Below are positions 19,390 to 27,274 of a stretch of 64,000 bases of DNA, piece after piece. This stretch comes from WHSO01 sp050485485 (lineage in GTDB: Bacteria; Pseudomonadota; Alphaproteobacteria; SMXQ01). Below the pieces are notes generated by a model. It had not been told where the DNA came from. It worked only from the letters and a program-made list of their open reading frames with translations, and ran no database searches. The stretch covers positions 25,649 through 89,648 of the forward strand of contig JBJHBM010000006.1 in assembly GCA_050485485.1 (NCBI GenBank), written 5' to 3'. Each line of letters starts with the position of its first letter. Within the stretch, counting starts at the first letter, position 1. Made by a program: the position numbers and the translations under genes.

Positions 19390-20478
19390 TCAGCCGACCC
19401 TAATCAATTCCGCGATGTTACGGCCCATCATCCGCTCGCGGTCGGCCGGCGCGATGTCGGCGCGGCGCGCAAGCTCGCGGACGCAATCGGGCCAGCCGGT
19501 GTCCCAGTGCGGATAGTCCGACGACATCATCAGGTGTCCGGCACCGATCCGCTCCACCGCCTCCGGTAGGCACGCCTCGTTCGATTCCACTGTCAGCCAG
19601 CAGTTGCGCCGCACGTAGTCGGAGGGGCGCAGCGCGAGATCGGGCGCGTAATCCTGCTTCAGGTTGTCATAGCCGAACTCCATGCGCTCCATCCAGTAGA
19701 GCATCCAGGAGGCGGAGCATTCGAAGAAGCCGACCTTGAGCCGCGGGAACCGCTCGAACACGCCGCCCAGCACCATGCCCACCAGCACGTCCGCGCACAT
19801 GGTCGGGCGCGCGAGGCAGTGCATGATGTAGAAGCTCTTGTGGCGGTTGGCGAGCGGCCCGCGCGAGGCCGGATGCACGAACAACGGCACGTCGAGGTCC
19901 TCGGCCGCCGCGTAGAGCGGGTCGAACGCCGGATCCTCCGCGTTGAGGGTGAGCGAGTAGCCGGTGATATGCGCCGCGCGGATGCCGAGCGTCTCGACCA
20001 TGCGGCGCAGTTCGCCCGCCATACCCTCCGGGTAGCCCGACGGCAGCACGCCGACCGGATAGAGCCGGTCCTCGTGGCCCTTCACGAAGGCCGCCACCCA
20101 ATCGTTGTAGGCGCGGCACAGCGCGAGGCCGAGGGGCCCGTCCTGCAGGGTCGGTATGGCGGAGCCGGTGGCGAACATCACCTGCTTCTCGACGCCGGCC
20201 TCGGCGAGGTCGCGGATGCGCTGGGCGCGGTCGTAGCCGCCGGGCTGGATACGCGCGATGCGCCCACCCTGGCGGTCGGGACCGTAGAGCTGGCGATGGC
20301 TGCCGGCCTTCTCGACCTCGTCGCCCCACGGATCGAGGTCGTGGCGGAAGCGCAGCTCGTGATAGGCACCGCCCTGGAGCTTGACCGGGGAGCGGTGCGC
20401 GAATTCCCCGGTGAGCCGGTAGACCTCGTCGAGGAAATAGCCTTCCCGCAAATGGGTGTCGGCGTCGATCCAGACCAT
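19390..20478 (-). CDS. Amidohydrolase family protein (ACMSD-like, amidohydro-rel)
   Basis: This 362-residue protein belongs to the amidohydrolase_2 group that contains aminocarboxymuconate semialdehyde decarboxylase and resorcylate decarboxylases. DADTHLREG replaces the usual paired N-terminal histidines. FVHPASRG and MSSDYPHWDT supply the later histidine and the aspartate of the metal site. With the first His changed, the metal site may be incomplete or use other residues. It is cytoplasmic. Divergent to the small cupin gene at 20636, across an AT-rich gap. The substrate is unknown. Confidence 0.85.
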   Translation of the reverse strand: MVWIDADTHLREGYFLDEVYRLTGEFAHRSPVKLQGGAYHELRFRHDLDPWGDEVEKAGSHRQLYGPDRQGGRIARIQPGGYDRAQRIRDLAEAGVEKQVMFATGSAIPTLQDGPLGLALCRAYNDWVAAFVKGHEDRLYPVGVLPSGYPEGMAGELRRMVETLGIRAAHITGYSLTLNAEDPAFDPLYAAAEDLDVPLFVHPASRGPLANRHKSFYIMHCLARPTMCADVLVGMVLGGVFERFPRLKVGFFECSASWMLYWMERMEFGYDNLKQDYAPDLALRPSDYVRRNCWLTVESNEACLPEAVERIGAGHLMMSSDYPHWDTGWPDCVRELARRADIAPADRERMMGRNIAELIRVG

Positions 20479-20635
20479 GTCCTGCCTCCCTTTCGCGGCG
20501 CGGCGAACGCCGGCTTTCTCATGTTTGTGTTATTTTAGGCCGCGGCGGGCCGGGGCCACAAGCCGGTCCCCCTTGCCCGCTCCCGCGCGCTGGCCTAGGC
20601 TGACCACAATCGGCATCAACGGACGGGAGGCAACC

Positions 20636-21160
20636 ATGGCCTATACGCTCGAACAGTTCTGCAAGGACGCGCACGATATTCTGGTCAAGGGCCAGGATCA
20701 GGCCGCGCTCGAGGCGGTCGCCGGGAAGCTCAAGGTGCTGGTGTCGAATCCCGACTTCGTAAAGGCCGCGTTCGACGAGGACGACCCGCCCGGCCGCAAG
20801 CAGCTGTGGCACGATCCCGAAACCGACGTCTACGTCCTCGCCCATGTCCAGCGGCCTGGCAAGGGCGGCCATCCGCACAGCCACGGCAAGTCGTGGGCGA
20901 TCTATTCCAACTGCCGGGGCTACACCGACATGACGGAGTGGCGCCGCACCAACCCCGAGGGCGACGACCATGCCGAGCTGGAGGTGGCCGCCCGGTACCG
21001 CATCGGGCCAGGCCAGTCGCACGCCTACGGGCCCGGCACGATCCATTCCACCGCGCACCCGGAGAAGGCGTGGGTGGTGCGCGTCACCGGCGGCGACCTC
21101 GACGTGACGCCGCGCTTCCGCTTCGATCCGCGCAAGGACAAGATCCTGGCCGACGCCTGA
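20636..21160 (+). CDS. Small cupin protein
   Basis: This 174-residue single-cupin protein resembles cysteine or 3-mercaptopropionate dioxygenase-type folds. The metal loop is GHPHSHGKSW, with histidines at about residues 79, 81 and 83, and YGPGTIHSTAH holds the second-strand histidine. Fe(II) binding is expected; the substrate is unknown. GGGAGG lies 6 bases before the ATG at 20636. The open frame from 20456 reads into the divergent gene and is rejected. Confidence 0.75.
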   Translation: MAYTLEQFCKDAHDILVKGQDQAALEAVAGKLKVLVSNPDFVKAAFDEDDPPGRKQLWHDPETDVYVLAHVQRPGKGGHPHSHGKSWAIYSNCRGYTDMTEWRRTNPEGDDHAELEVAARYRIGPGQSHAYGPGTIHSTAHPEKAWVVRVTGGDLDVTPRFRFDPRKDKILADA

Positions 21161-21186
21161 AGCGCCCTCGGTCCCGTTTTTCGCGC

Positions 21187-21216
21187 AAAGCGCCGGGTTC
21201 GCCCGGCGCTTTTTTC
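21187..21216 (+). terminator. Intrinsic terminator of the small cupin gene
   Basis: An 11-bp perfect stem (AAAGCGCCGGG at 21187-21197 and its complement at 21202-21212) carries a TTCG loop and is followed by T's to 21215. It is a strong terminator in the plus direction. Confidence 0.93.
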
Positions 21217-21292
21217 TTGGCGTGGAACCAGCGCGCTGTGGTGTGCGTTCTCCTGAACATCCAGACCAAGAACCAGACATTCGGAGAGTCCA

Positions 21293-21634
21293 ATGACCAT
21301 CCGTCCGCTTCTGACGGCCCTTGCGCTCGTCGCTTTCGTGCCCGCCATGGCCGCCTGCACGGCGACAGAGACCCGGGAAAGCACCGGTGAATACGTCGAT
21401 AGCGCGGCCGTGAGCACCAAGGTGCGTACTGCCATCGCCCGCGACGAAAGCCTCAGCATCTTCGACATCAACGTCACCACCTTCCGTGGCGTGGTGCAGC
21501 TGAGCGGCTTCGTGGACAGCACCGAACAGAAGGCACGGGCCGAACGCATCGCGGCGAGCGTCGATGGCGTGCAGGAGGTGCGCAACAACATCGACGTGCG
21601 CGGTGCGGCGCCGGCACGGTCCTCGGCGTACTGA
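21293..21634 (+). CDS. BON-domain lipoprotein
   Basis: The 113-residue product begins with a lipoprotein signal and the lipobox AMAAC, so it should be anchored in a membrane facing the periplasm. The rest is one BON domain (about residues 38-103) with DINVTTFRGVVQLSGFVDS and VQEVRNNI, as in OsmY and other envelope-stress proteins. BON domains bind membranes or partner proteins. GGAGAG lies 6 bases before the ATG. Its own promoter lies in the short gap after the preceding terminator. Confidence 0.9.
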   Translation: MTIRPLLTALALVAFVPAMAACTATETRESTGEYVDSAAVSTKVRTAIARDESLSIFDINVTTFRGVVQLSGFVDSTEQKARAERIAASVDGVQEVRNNIDVRGAAPARSSAY

Positions 21635-21944
21635 ACCACCACTCCAATTTCACAGGACAGCCGCATCAGGAGGTTTCCCACGCGCCGCCATCGCCCGGGG
21701 CGACGGCGGCGTCGAAGGCGACCGCGCCCACGTGCTGGGCCATCGCCCGCCACGTCTCCTGTCACCCGCATAGCGGACCCCATATCGTACCGTAACCCGT
21801 CGCGCCGGATTGTCTGTCCGTAGGACTGCGGCCGCATGGCTGGCTCATGTCGAGTGCGAGGCGCCGACACTGGCTGGCTGACGTCGTAATGCCGCCGCAT
21901 TGCCCCCCCCCCCGGCTCATGCGGCAGCGTGCGACTTATGGGAA
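21635..21944. other. Non-coding stretch with hairpin and poly-C run
   Basis: I see no gene here on either strand. The region holds a GC-rich hairpin at about 21686-21712 (GCCGCCATCGCC pairing with GGCGACGGCGGC, one wobble), which could end BON-gene transcription although no T run follows. It also has an 11-base C run at 21903-21913. Minus-strand frames over this area give no recognisable protein downstream of the hemP remnant. Confidence 0.5.
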
Positions 21945-22121
21945 CTACTTGGTCAGAATCAATCCGCCCCTGCGCGTCCGCCGCAGGCGCTAGACCTCGC
22001 CCGCATGGGAAATCGCAAGCTCGCCTGTGGGCGCGAGAAGCTGCTCGCTGTCGACCACCGTAACCGACGTCGTCCTGACTTGGCCCGTGCTCGAAGTCTT
22101 GCCGCTCGTGCTTTCCGTCAT
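21945..22121 (-). pseudogene. hemP: hemP-like hemin uptake gene interrupted by an amber codon
   Basis: From ATG 22121 the minus strand encodes 43 residues ending GELAISHAGEV, then TAG at 21990-21992, then RLRRTRRGGLILTK and a second TAG at 21945-21947. Reading through the first stop restores a 58-residue HemP, whose family ends in a conserved HxGExYRLRxTRxxKLILTK-like pattern. The amber codon sits exactly where the conserved tyrosine belongs, one base from TAC or TAT. HemP is a small heme-uptake protein, and in some bacteria it activates heme receptor genes. No heme receptor is adjacent. This may be a true null allele, a read-through codon or a base-call error. Confidence 0.78.
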
Positions 22122-22207
22122 CTCGTTTCCGCCCTCTCAAAACTTGAGAACCCGGTAATCCTGCCGCAAGGCCCGGCCCCGGACACCGAATCAAGGGGCG
22201 ACATATA

Positions 22208-22226
22208 GCAATTAATAATTATTTGC
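22208..22226. promoter_or_regulatory. Iron-box-like 19-bp palindrome between hemP and MFS exporter
   Basis: GCAATTAATAATTATTTGC is symmetric at 16 of 18 arm positions. It lies in an AT-rich island between the divergent hemP-like and MFS genes, 87 bp from the hemP ATG and 104 bp from the MFS start. Size and composition fit Fur-family (Fur/Mur/Irr) operators of alphaproteobacteria, suggesting iron control of both genes. Confidence 0.6.
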
Positions 22227-22329
22227 AATTTATTTCTATGCCTGCCAGATGCCATCGGCCGAAGCGGCAAGCTTGTCGGAGGCCGCGAAGCCACGGATAC
22301 TTCCGGCCCGGTCCAAGGAAAAAACAAAC

Positions 22330-23619
22330 ATGTCGGAAACAGCCCAGGTCATGCCCGAAGGCAAGCCGCGCTCCTTTGCAGCGCTGCGACACCCGGGAGG
22401 TCGTGCCTACCTGCTCGGGTCCATGCTCGCCATGATGGCGGACAATATCGAGCATGTGATCAGCTACTGGATGATCTTCCAAAAGTTCCAGTCACCGGCG
22501 CTGGCGGGCTTCGCCGTGGTGTCCCACTGGCTTCCCTTCCTTTTGTTCTCGATCTGGGCCGGCGCGCTCGCCGACCGCTTCGATCCTCGCCGCATCATCC
22601 AGATCGGCATGCTCCTGTTCATGATTGCTTCCGCGGGATGGGGCTATCTTTTCCTGACCGACACGCTCGAACAGTGGCACGCGATGGTGCTACTGGTGAT
22701 CCACGGCATGGCCGGCGTCATCTGGGCTCCCGCCGCGCAATTGATCCTGCACGACATCGTCGGCGGCAAGGACCTGCAGAGCGCGATCCGTATGATGTCC
22801 ACCTCGCGCCACCTCGGCATCCTGCTGGGTCCGGCCGTCGGCGGCGCCATGCTCCTGCTGCTGGGACCGGCGTGGGGCATTCTGCTCAACACGCTGATCT
22901 ATCTGCCGCTGGTGCTGTGGCTGATCAACGCTCCCTATGGTCCGAAATTCCGCAGTGCGGACGCGCCACCGCCGCGCAAGCCCGCCATGCGCGGCTTCCG
23001 TGACGTGATCGATACCATCCGCACGGTATCCGGCAACCACATCATCCTTTCGATGACACTTCTGGCAGGCTTGTCGTCGTTCGTGATCGGCAACGCGCAC
23101 CAAGCGCAAATGCCGGAATTCGCCCACGATCTGGGGCATGGCCAAGGCGCCGACATCCACTATACCGTTCTGCTCGCGGCCTCGGCCGCGGGGGCGCTTC
23201 TCGGCGGCTTCGTACTGGAAGCCAAGAGCCTGTTGCCGGCGCGCACCCATAGTGCCTTCGTACTGGTGCTCCTATGGTGCGTGGCCATCGCCGGCTTTGC
23301 GCTCACCGACGTCTATGCGCTCGCGGTCGGCCTGATGGTGGCGGCCGGCTTCCTGAACCTCGCCTTCAGCTCGATGACCCAGACGCTGGTGCAGCTTCAC
23401 GCACCCCAGGAGATTCGCGGGCGGGTCATCGGCCTCTACAACATGTCGGGCCACGGCATGCGGGCCTTTTCGGGCATGACCGTCGGATTCGGCGGCAGCC
23501 TGATCGGTATCCACTGGTCGCTTGCCCTATCCGCCTTCGCCCTGATGATTCTGACCGGCGCGCTGTTCGCGGTCATGTTCCGCCGCCTCGCCCCCAGCGG
23601 CACCGCTCCGGCCGAATAA
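22330..23619 (+). CDS. MFS transporter, EntS-like (MFS_3) exporter
   Basis: This 429-residue membrane protein has about 12 hydrophobic segments. LADRFDPRRIIQIG carries the loop 2-3 motif of MFS proteins, and QEIRGRVIGLYN the matching motif after helix 8, as in enterobactin exporter EntS and macrolide exporters. It probably exports a small molecule by proton antiport. The iron-box-like palindrome upstream suggests a siderophore or iron-related substrate, which is an inference. The start at 22330 follows AAGGA; an open frame runs to 22249. No siderophore synthesis genes are visible. Confidence 0.85.
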   Translation: MSETAQVMPEGKPRSFAALRHPGGRAYLLGSMLAMMADNIEHVISYWMIFQKFQSPALAGFAVVSHWLPFLLFSIWAGALADRFDPRRIIQIGMLLFMIASAGWGYLFLTDTLEQWHAMVLLVIHGMAGVIWAPAAQLILHDIVGGKDLQSAIRMMSTSRHLGILLGPAVGGAMLLLLGPAWGILLNTLIYLPLVLWLINAPYGPKFRSADAPPPRKPAMRGFRDVIDTIRTVSGNHIILSMTLLAGLSSFVIGNAHQAQMPEFAHDLGHGQGADIHYTVLLAASAAGALLGGFVLEAKSLLPARTHSAFVLVLLWCVAIAGFALTDVYALAVGLMVAAGFLNLAFSSMTQTLVQLHAPQEIRGRVIGLYNMSGHGMRAFSGMTVGFGGSLIGIHWSLALSAFALMILTGALFAVMFRRLAPSGTAPAE

Positions 23620-23842
23620 GCGAAGAATGAAAACGAAGCAGAAGGTGGAAGGGTAACCGTCGGGCTCGCCACGCCCCATCGCGAAGTGGGCCTCTGTCAA
23701 ACAACGCAACAACCATGCCTTGCCACTGCTCATTTCCCGTACCACGCATTCATGCACTTGCGGCGAAGACACAGCGCCCGTATGTTGCCTGCGCGCGTTC
23801 CCGCGCGCCGCCTTTCCGTTTCCTCCAGCTTTCCGAGTCCCC

Positions 23843-25012
23843 ATGCCCGCCGCGAAGAAGAAGACCCCGGCGCATCCGCCGAAAGCGACCAAGACCGCCT
23901 TCCATACAACCATGAAGAAGGCCCGTGCGCTGGTTCATGCCGGACGCCATGACCAAGCGATTACGCTGGTGCGCGGCATCGTCAGGCGCACGCCTTCCTA
24001 CTTGCCAGGATGGAACCTGATCGCGCGCGCCCAGGAACGCGCGGGACGTCCAGCACAGGCCCGCAAGACACGTGAACGGGCCCTGGCGGAAGAAGTCGTG
24101 ACCTTGTGCGACAAGGCCGAACGGGCCCGCGAGCTCAACCGTCACGAGGTTTCCCGACGACTGCTGGAGCGTGCCCTCGAGCTCGAGCCCGAATGCCCCA
24201 ATGCGATCTGGTGGCTGGCGGACTATTGGCACGACGCGGGACGTCCTACCAAGGCGCTGCCGCTCTACAAGCGATTCCTGGCAATAGAGCCCGACGACCC
24301 CGAGGCGCTGCACATGATCGCAGCTCTCGGCGGCCGCAAGGCACCGCGCCACGCGCCCGACGATTACGTGCGTCGCCAGTTCGATTCCTATGCCGAGGAT
24401 TTCGACAAGTCTCTGGTGGGCGATCTCGACTACCAGGCGCCGCAGCTCATCGCGCGGGCCCTCGCCAAGGTACGGGGCAAGGAGACACCCCGGGCCGATG
24501 TTGCCGACCTGGGTTGCGGCACCGGCCTGATGGGCATGGAGGTCGCGTCATTCGCGAAATCGCTTTCCGGGGTCGATCTCTCCCCCAAGATGATCCGTGA
24601 GGCGCGCAAACGACGCATCTACGACCGTCTTGCCGTGGACGAGATCACCCGCTATCTGCGCAAGACGCGGCGCAAGTACGACGTCATCGTCTGTGCCGAC
24701 GTCATCATCTATGTGGGTGACGTGACCGAGATGTTCCGCGCCATCGCGGAGTCTCTCCGCCCGGGCGGTCTGTTCGCCTTTTCCGTCGAATGGTGCAAGG
24801 GGCCAGGCTTCAAGCTCACCGGCACGGGACGCTACGCCCACAGCCCCGAATGGCTGCGCCGAACCGCCGCAGCCTCGGGCCTCGAGGAACTTCATGCCTT
24901 CCGCGACCGGCTGCGCTACGAGAAGGGCCTGCCGGTCAAGGGCTACATCTCGGTGATGGGCCTGACGCAAGGCGGCAAGGCCAAGACGAAGGGACGCGGC
25001 AAGGGCCGCTGA
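23843..25012 (+). CDS. TPR-containing class I SAM-dependent methyltransferase
   Basis: The 389-residue protein has two parts. Residues 20-160 hold TPR-like helical repeats (ALELEPECPNAIWWLADYW and LAIEPDDPEALHMIA). Residues 180-370 form a class I methyltransferase with motif I VADLGCGTGLMG, and YDVIVCADVIIYVGDV and SLRPGGLFAFSVE. Both ends are lysine-rich (PAAKKKTPAHPPK and GGKAKTKGRGKGR), suggesting nucleic-acid or acidic-partner contact. The TPR part presumably selects the substrate, possibly a protein or a carrier-bound chain. ATG 23843 was chosen where the lysine-rich sequence begins; the open frame from 23720 looks non-coding. Confidence 0.85.
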   Translation: MPAAKKKTPAHPPKATKTAFHTTMKKARALVHAGRHDQAITLVRGIVRRTPSYLPGWNLIARAQERAGRPAQARKTRERALAEEVVTLCDKAERARELNRHEVSRRLLERALELEPECPNAIWWLADYWHDAGRPTKALPLYKRFLAIEPDDPEALHMIAALGGRKAPRHAPDDYVRRQFDSYAEDFDKSLVGDLDYQAPQLIARALAKVRGKETPRADVADLGCGTGLMGMEVASFAKSLSGVDLSPKMIREARKRRIYDRLAVDEITRYLRKTRRKYDVIVCADVIIYVGDVTEMFRAIAESLRPGGLFAFSVEWCKGPGFKLTGTGRYAHSPEWLRRTAAASGLEELHAFRDRLRYEKGLPVKGYISVMGLTQGGKAKTKGRGKGR

Positions 25013-25030
25013 GCCCTCTCTTCAAAGAGA

Positions 25031-25056
25031 AACCCCGGCTCAAGGGCCGGGGTTTT
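25031..25056 (+). terminator. Intrinsic terminator after the TPR-methyltransferase
   Basis: AACCCCGGC at 25031-25039 pairs with GCCGGGGTT at 25046-25054 and a short T run follows. It lies between convergent genes. Confidence 0.8.
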
Positions 25057-25108
25057 CCGTTAGCGTGTGGAACCGATGGCGATCAGGCCGTCCCGAAGCA
25101 TGATGCCG

Positions 25109-26608
25109 TCATGCCCTGGCCTTGGACTTGCTCTCTTCCTCCCAACCCTCGGACACGCTCTCGCGCACGATCACATTGGTGAACTGCCACGGGTCCGAGG
25201 TGTCCACGTTCTCCGGAAAAAGCCCGTCGTCGCGTCCCGCGAGCGGCGTCCAGTCGGTGTAGGCACCGATCACCGGCCCGAGATAGGGCATCTGCACCTC
25301 GAGACATCGGGCGAAATCGAGCTCGTCGGCCTCGACGATGCCGGCATCGGGATTCTCCAGCGCCCAGATCATGCCCGCCAGCACGGCCGAGGTCACCTGC
25401 AGTCCGGTGGCGTTCTGGTTGGGCGCGATCTCGCGCGTCTCCTCGATCGAAAGTTGCGATCCAAACCAGTAGGCATTCTTCTCATGGCCGTAAAGCAGGA
25501 CGCCCAACTCGTCGTTGCCGTCGACGATGTCAGCCTCGTCGAGGATGATCCAATCCTCCTGCGGCTGCCACTGGCGACCGGCGAGCTCGTGCAACGAAAG
25601 CACTGCGTCGTCGCAAGGATGATAAGCGTAATGGCAAGTCGGCCGGTAAGTGACCTTGCCCTTTTCGCGCACGGTAAAGTAGTCGGCGATCGAGATCGAC
25701 TCGTTGTGGGTGACGAGGAAGCCGAGCTGCGACTGCGCGGTCGGCGTCCAGGAGCGCACGCGGGTCCCGGCACCGGGCCGCATCAGGTAAATGGCCGAGC
25801 CGCAGCCGTTATTGTGACGGCGGCCTTCCGGCGGCAGCGCCTTCTCATGGGTGCCCCAGCCGAGCTCGGACGGTTGCAGCCCTTCGGATATGAAGCCTTC
25901 CACCGACCAAGTGTTGACAAAGATACCACGCGGCTTCGGGTTCCGTGCGCGCTGGGTGTCGCGCTCGGCGATATGGATGCCCTTGACGCCGAGATTCCGC
26001 ATCAGGCGGCCCCAGCCCTCGCGGTCAGCGGGCGTCTCCACCTTACGGCCCATGTCCGCGGCGAGGTTGAGGAGCGCCTGCTTGACGAGCCAGGACACCA
26101 TGCCGGGATTAGCACCGCTGCAACTCACCGCGGTCGGTCCTCCCGGACGGCGACGACGCAGGTCCAGCAGCGTCTCGCGCAGCGCGTAGTTCGAGCGCTG
26201 CGCGACCGTAAGGTTCTTATCGGTGTAGTAGCCGAGCCAGGGCTCGATTACCGTATCGACGTAGAAGGAGTTCGTGTCCTTGCACAGTTCCATCATGGCG
26301 ACGGAGGAGACGTCCACTGACAAGTTTACCACGAAAGCGCGGTCCGACCCCGCTGTGAGCAGGGGCGTGAGCAACTCGCGGTAGTTCTCCTTGGTGACCG
26401 CCTCCTTGATGAAGGTGATGCCTTCCACCTCCGCCATCTGGCGGTGGGTGTCGTCGGGATCGATGACCGTCATCTTGGAACGGTCGCAGCCAATATGCCT
26501 GAGGATCAGCGGGAGCGCGCCCCTACCGATGGAGCCGAAGCCGATCATCACGACCGGTCCGTCGAACTCGGCGTGAATCGGCCATTCGGCGGGTATCTTG
26601 GCAACCAT
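25109..26608 (-). CDS. hss: Homospermidine synthase
   Basis: This 499-residue NAD-dependent enzyme condenses two putrescines (or putrescine with spermidine) into sym-homospermidine. The N-terminal Rossmann motif is MIGFGSIGRGALP. CSGANPGMVSWLVKQA and NNGCGSAIYLMRPG are family blocks, as is the long C-terminal part with GLQVTSAVLAGMIWALE. It is related in fold to saccharopine dehydrogenases. AAGGAGA precedes the ATG. It is the last gene of an operon with ornithine decarboxylase and a GNAT acetyltransferase, which supplies its putrescine, and homospermidine is a major polyamine in many alphaproteobacteria. Confidence 0.95.
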   Translation of the reverse strand: MVAKIPAEWPIHAEFDGPVVMIGFGSIGRGALPLILRHIGCDRSKMTVIDPDDTHRQMAEVEGITFIKEAVTKENYRELLTPLLTAGSDRAFVVNLSVDVSSVAMMELCKDTNSFYVDTVIEPWLGYYTDKNLTVAQRSNYALRETLLDLRRRRPGGPTAVSCSGANPGMVSWLVKQALLNLAADMGRKVETPADREGWGRLMRNLGVKGIHIAERDTQRARNPKPRGIFVNTWSVEGFISEGLQPSELGWGTHEKALPPEGRRHNNGCGSAIYLMRPGAGTRVRSWTPTAQSQLGFLVTHNESISIADYFTVREKGKVTYRPTCHYAYHPCDDAVLSLHELAGRQWQPQEDWIILDEADIVDGNDELGVLLYGHEKNAYWFGSQLSIEETREIAPNQNATGLQVTSAVLAGMIWALENPDAGIVEADELDFARCLEVQMPYLGPVIGAYTDWTPLAGRDDGLFPENVDTSDPWQFTNVIVRESVSEGWEEESKSKARA

Positions 26609-26655
26609 GGAGAATGTCTCCTTTCGTCTCTATGCGGAAGGGGCTCAAGGAACCG

Positions 26656-27264
26656 TCAGGCTGCGACGGCGGGAACCTCCGGCCAGTCGGCCAGTTCGGA
26701 TAATGCAGCCGCGACAGCGGGCGCTGCGGGAGCCAAGGCGGGCACAACCGCGGGCAGCGGCACCACCTCCGGCAGGCCCGTGGGCACCACCATGCCGCGG
26801 CCTCCGATCAGCGCACCCGGCACCAACTCGCGGGCAAGGAAGCGCGCGCGCTCCACTGGTCCCGGCATCTCGAGCGCACCGGTAAAGCGGTCGGAGAACC
26901 CGAACCGGGCGTAATAGGGCGCGTCGCCCACCAGCAGCACGGCGCGATGGCCGCGCACTGCGGCATCGGCGACCGCCCGCTCCATCAGCAACCGGCCGAT
27001 GCCCCGGCCCTGCAGCTCCGGCGCGACACCGAGCGGGCCCAGCAGCAGGGCGGGGCCCGCCGTGCCAGCATCGATGTGCCACAGCCGCACGGTCCCGACC
27101 AGCCTTGCGCCGTCGAGCGCCGCGAAGGAGAGCTCACCGGCCGGCAGGCGCCCGCGCCGGATCAGCTCGCACGTTTTGGCGAACCGATCCGGCCCGAAGC
27201 ACCTGTCGAGCAGTGCCTCCCGGGGCACCACAAGGGCGTCCGTCTCGTTGACGAGATGAATCAT
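26656..27264 (-). CDS. GNAT-family N-acetyltransferase with Pro/Ala/Val-rich tail
   Basis: The 202-residue protein has a GNAT domain in its first 155 residues. VGTVRLWHID forms the central strands, GPLGVAPELQGRGIGRLLM the acetyl-CoA pyrophosphate loop (QGRGIG), and APYYARFGFSDRF the substrate-side segment. The last 45 residues are a low-complexity tail rich in proline, alanine and valine. It sits 10 nt behind ornithine decarboxylase and 47 nt before homospermidine synthase, so it may act on polyamines or their precursors. That is inference. The start at 27264 lies behind GAGGACGGG. Confidence 0.82.
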   Translation of the reverse strand: MIHLVNETDALVVPREALLDRCFGPDRFAKTCELIRRGRLPAGELSFAALDGARLVGTVRLWHIDAGTAGPALLLGPLGVAPELQGRGIGRLLMERAVADAAVRGHRAVLLVGDAPYYARFGFSDRFTGALEMPGPVERARFLARELVPGALIGGRGMVVPTGLPEVVPLPAVVPALAPAAPAVAAALSELADWPEVPAVAA

Positions 27265-27274
27265 CGTCCCGTCC

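Noticed and set aside
21900..22208. A 102-codon frame on the plus strand opposite the hemP remnant
   Set aside because: It starts inside the C run, has no ribosome site and no recognisable domain; the opposite strand carries the HemP signature.
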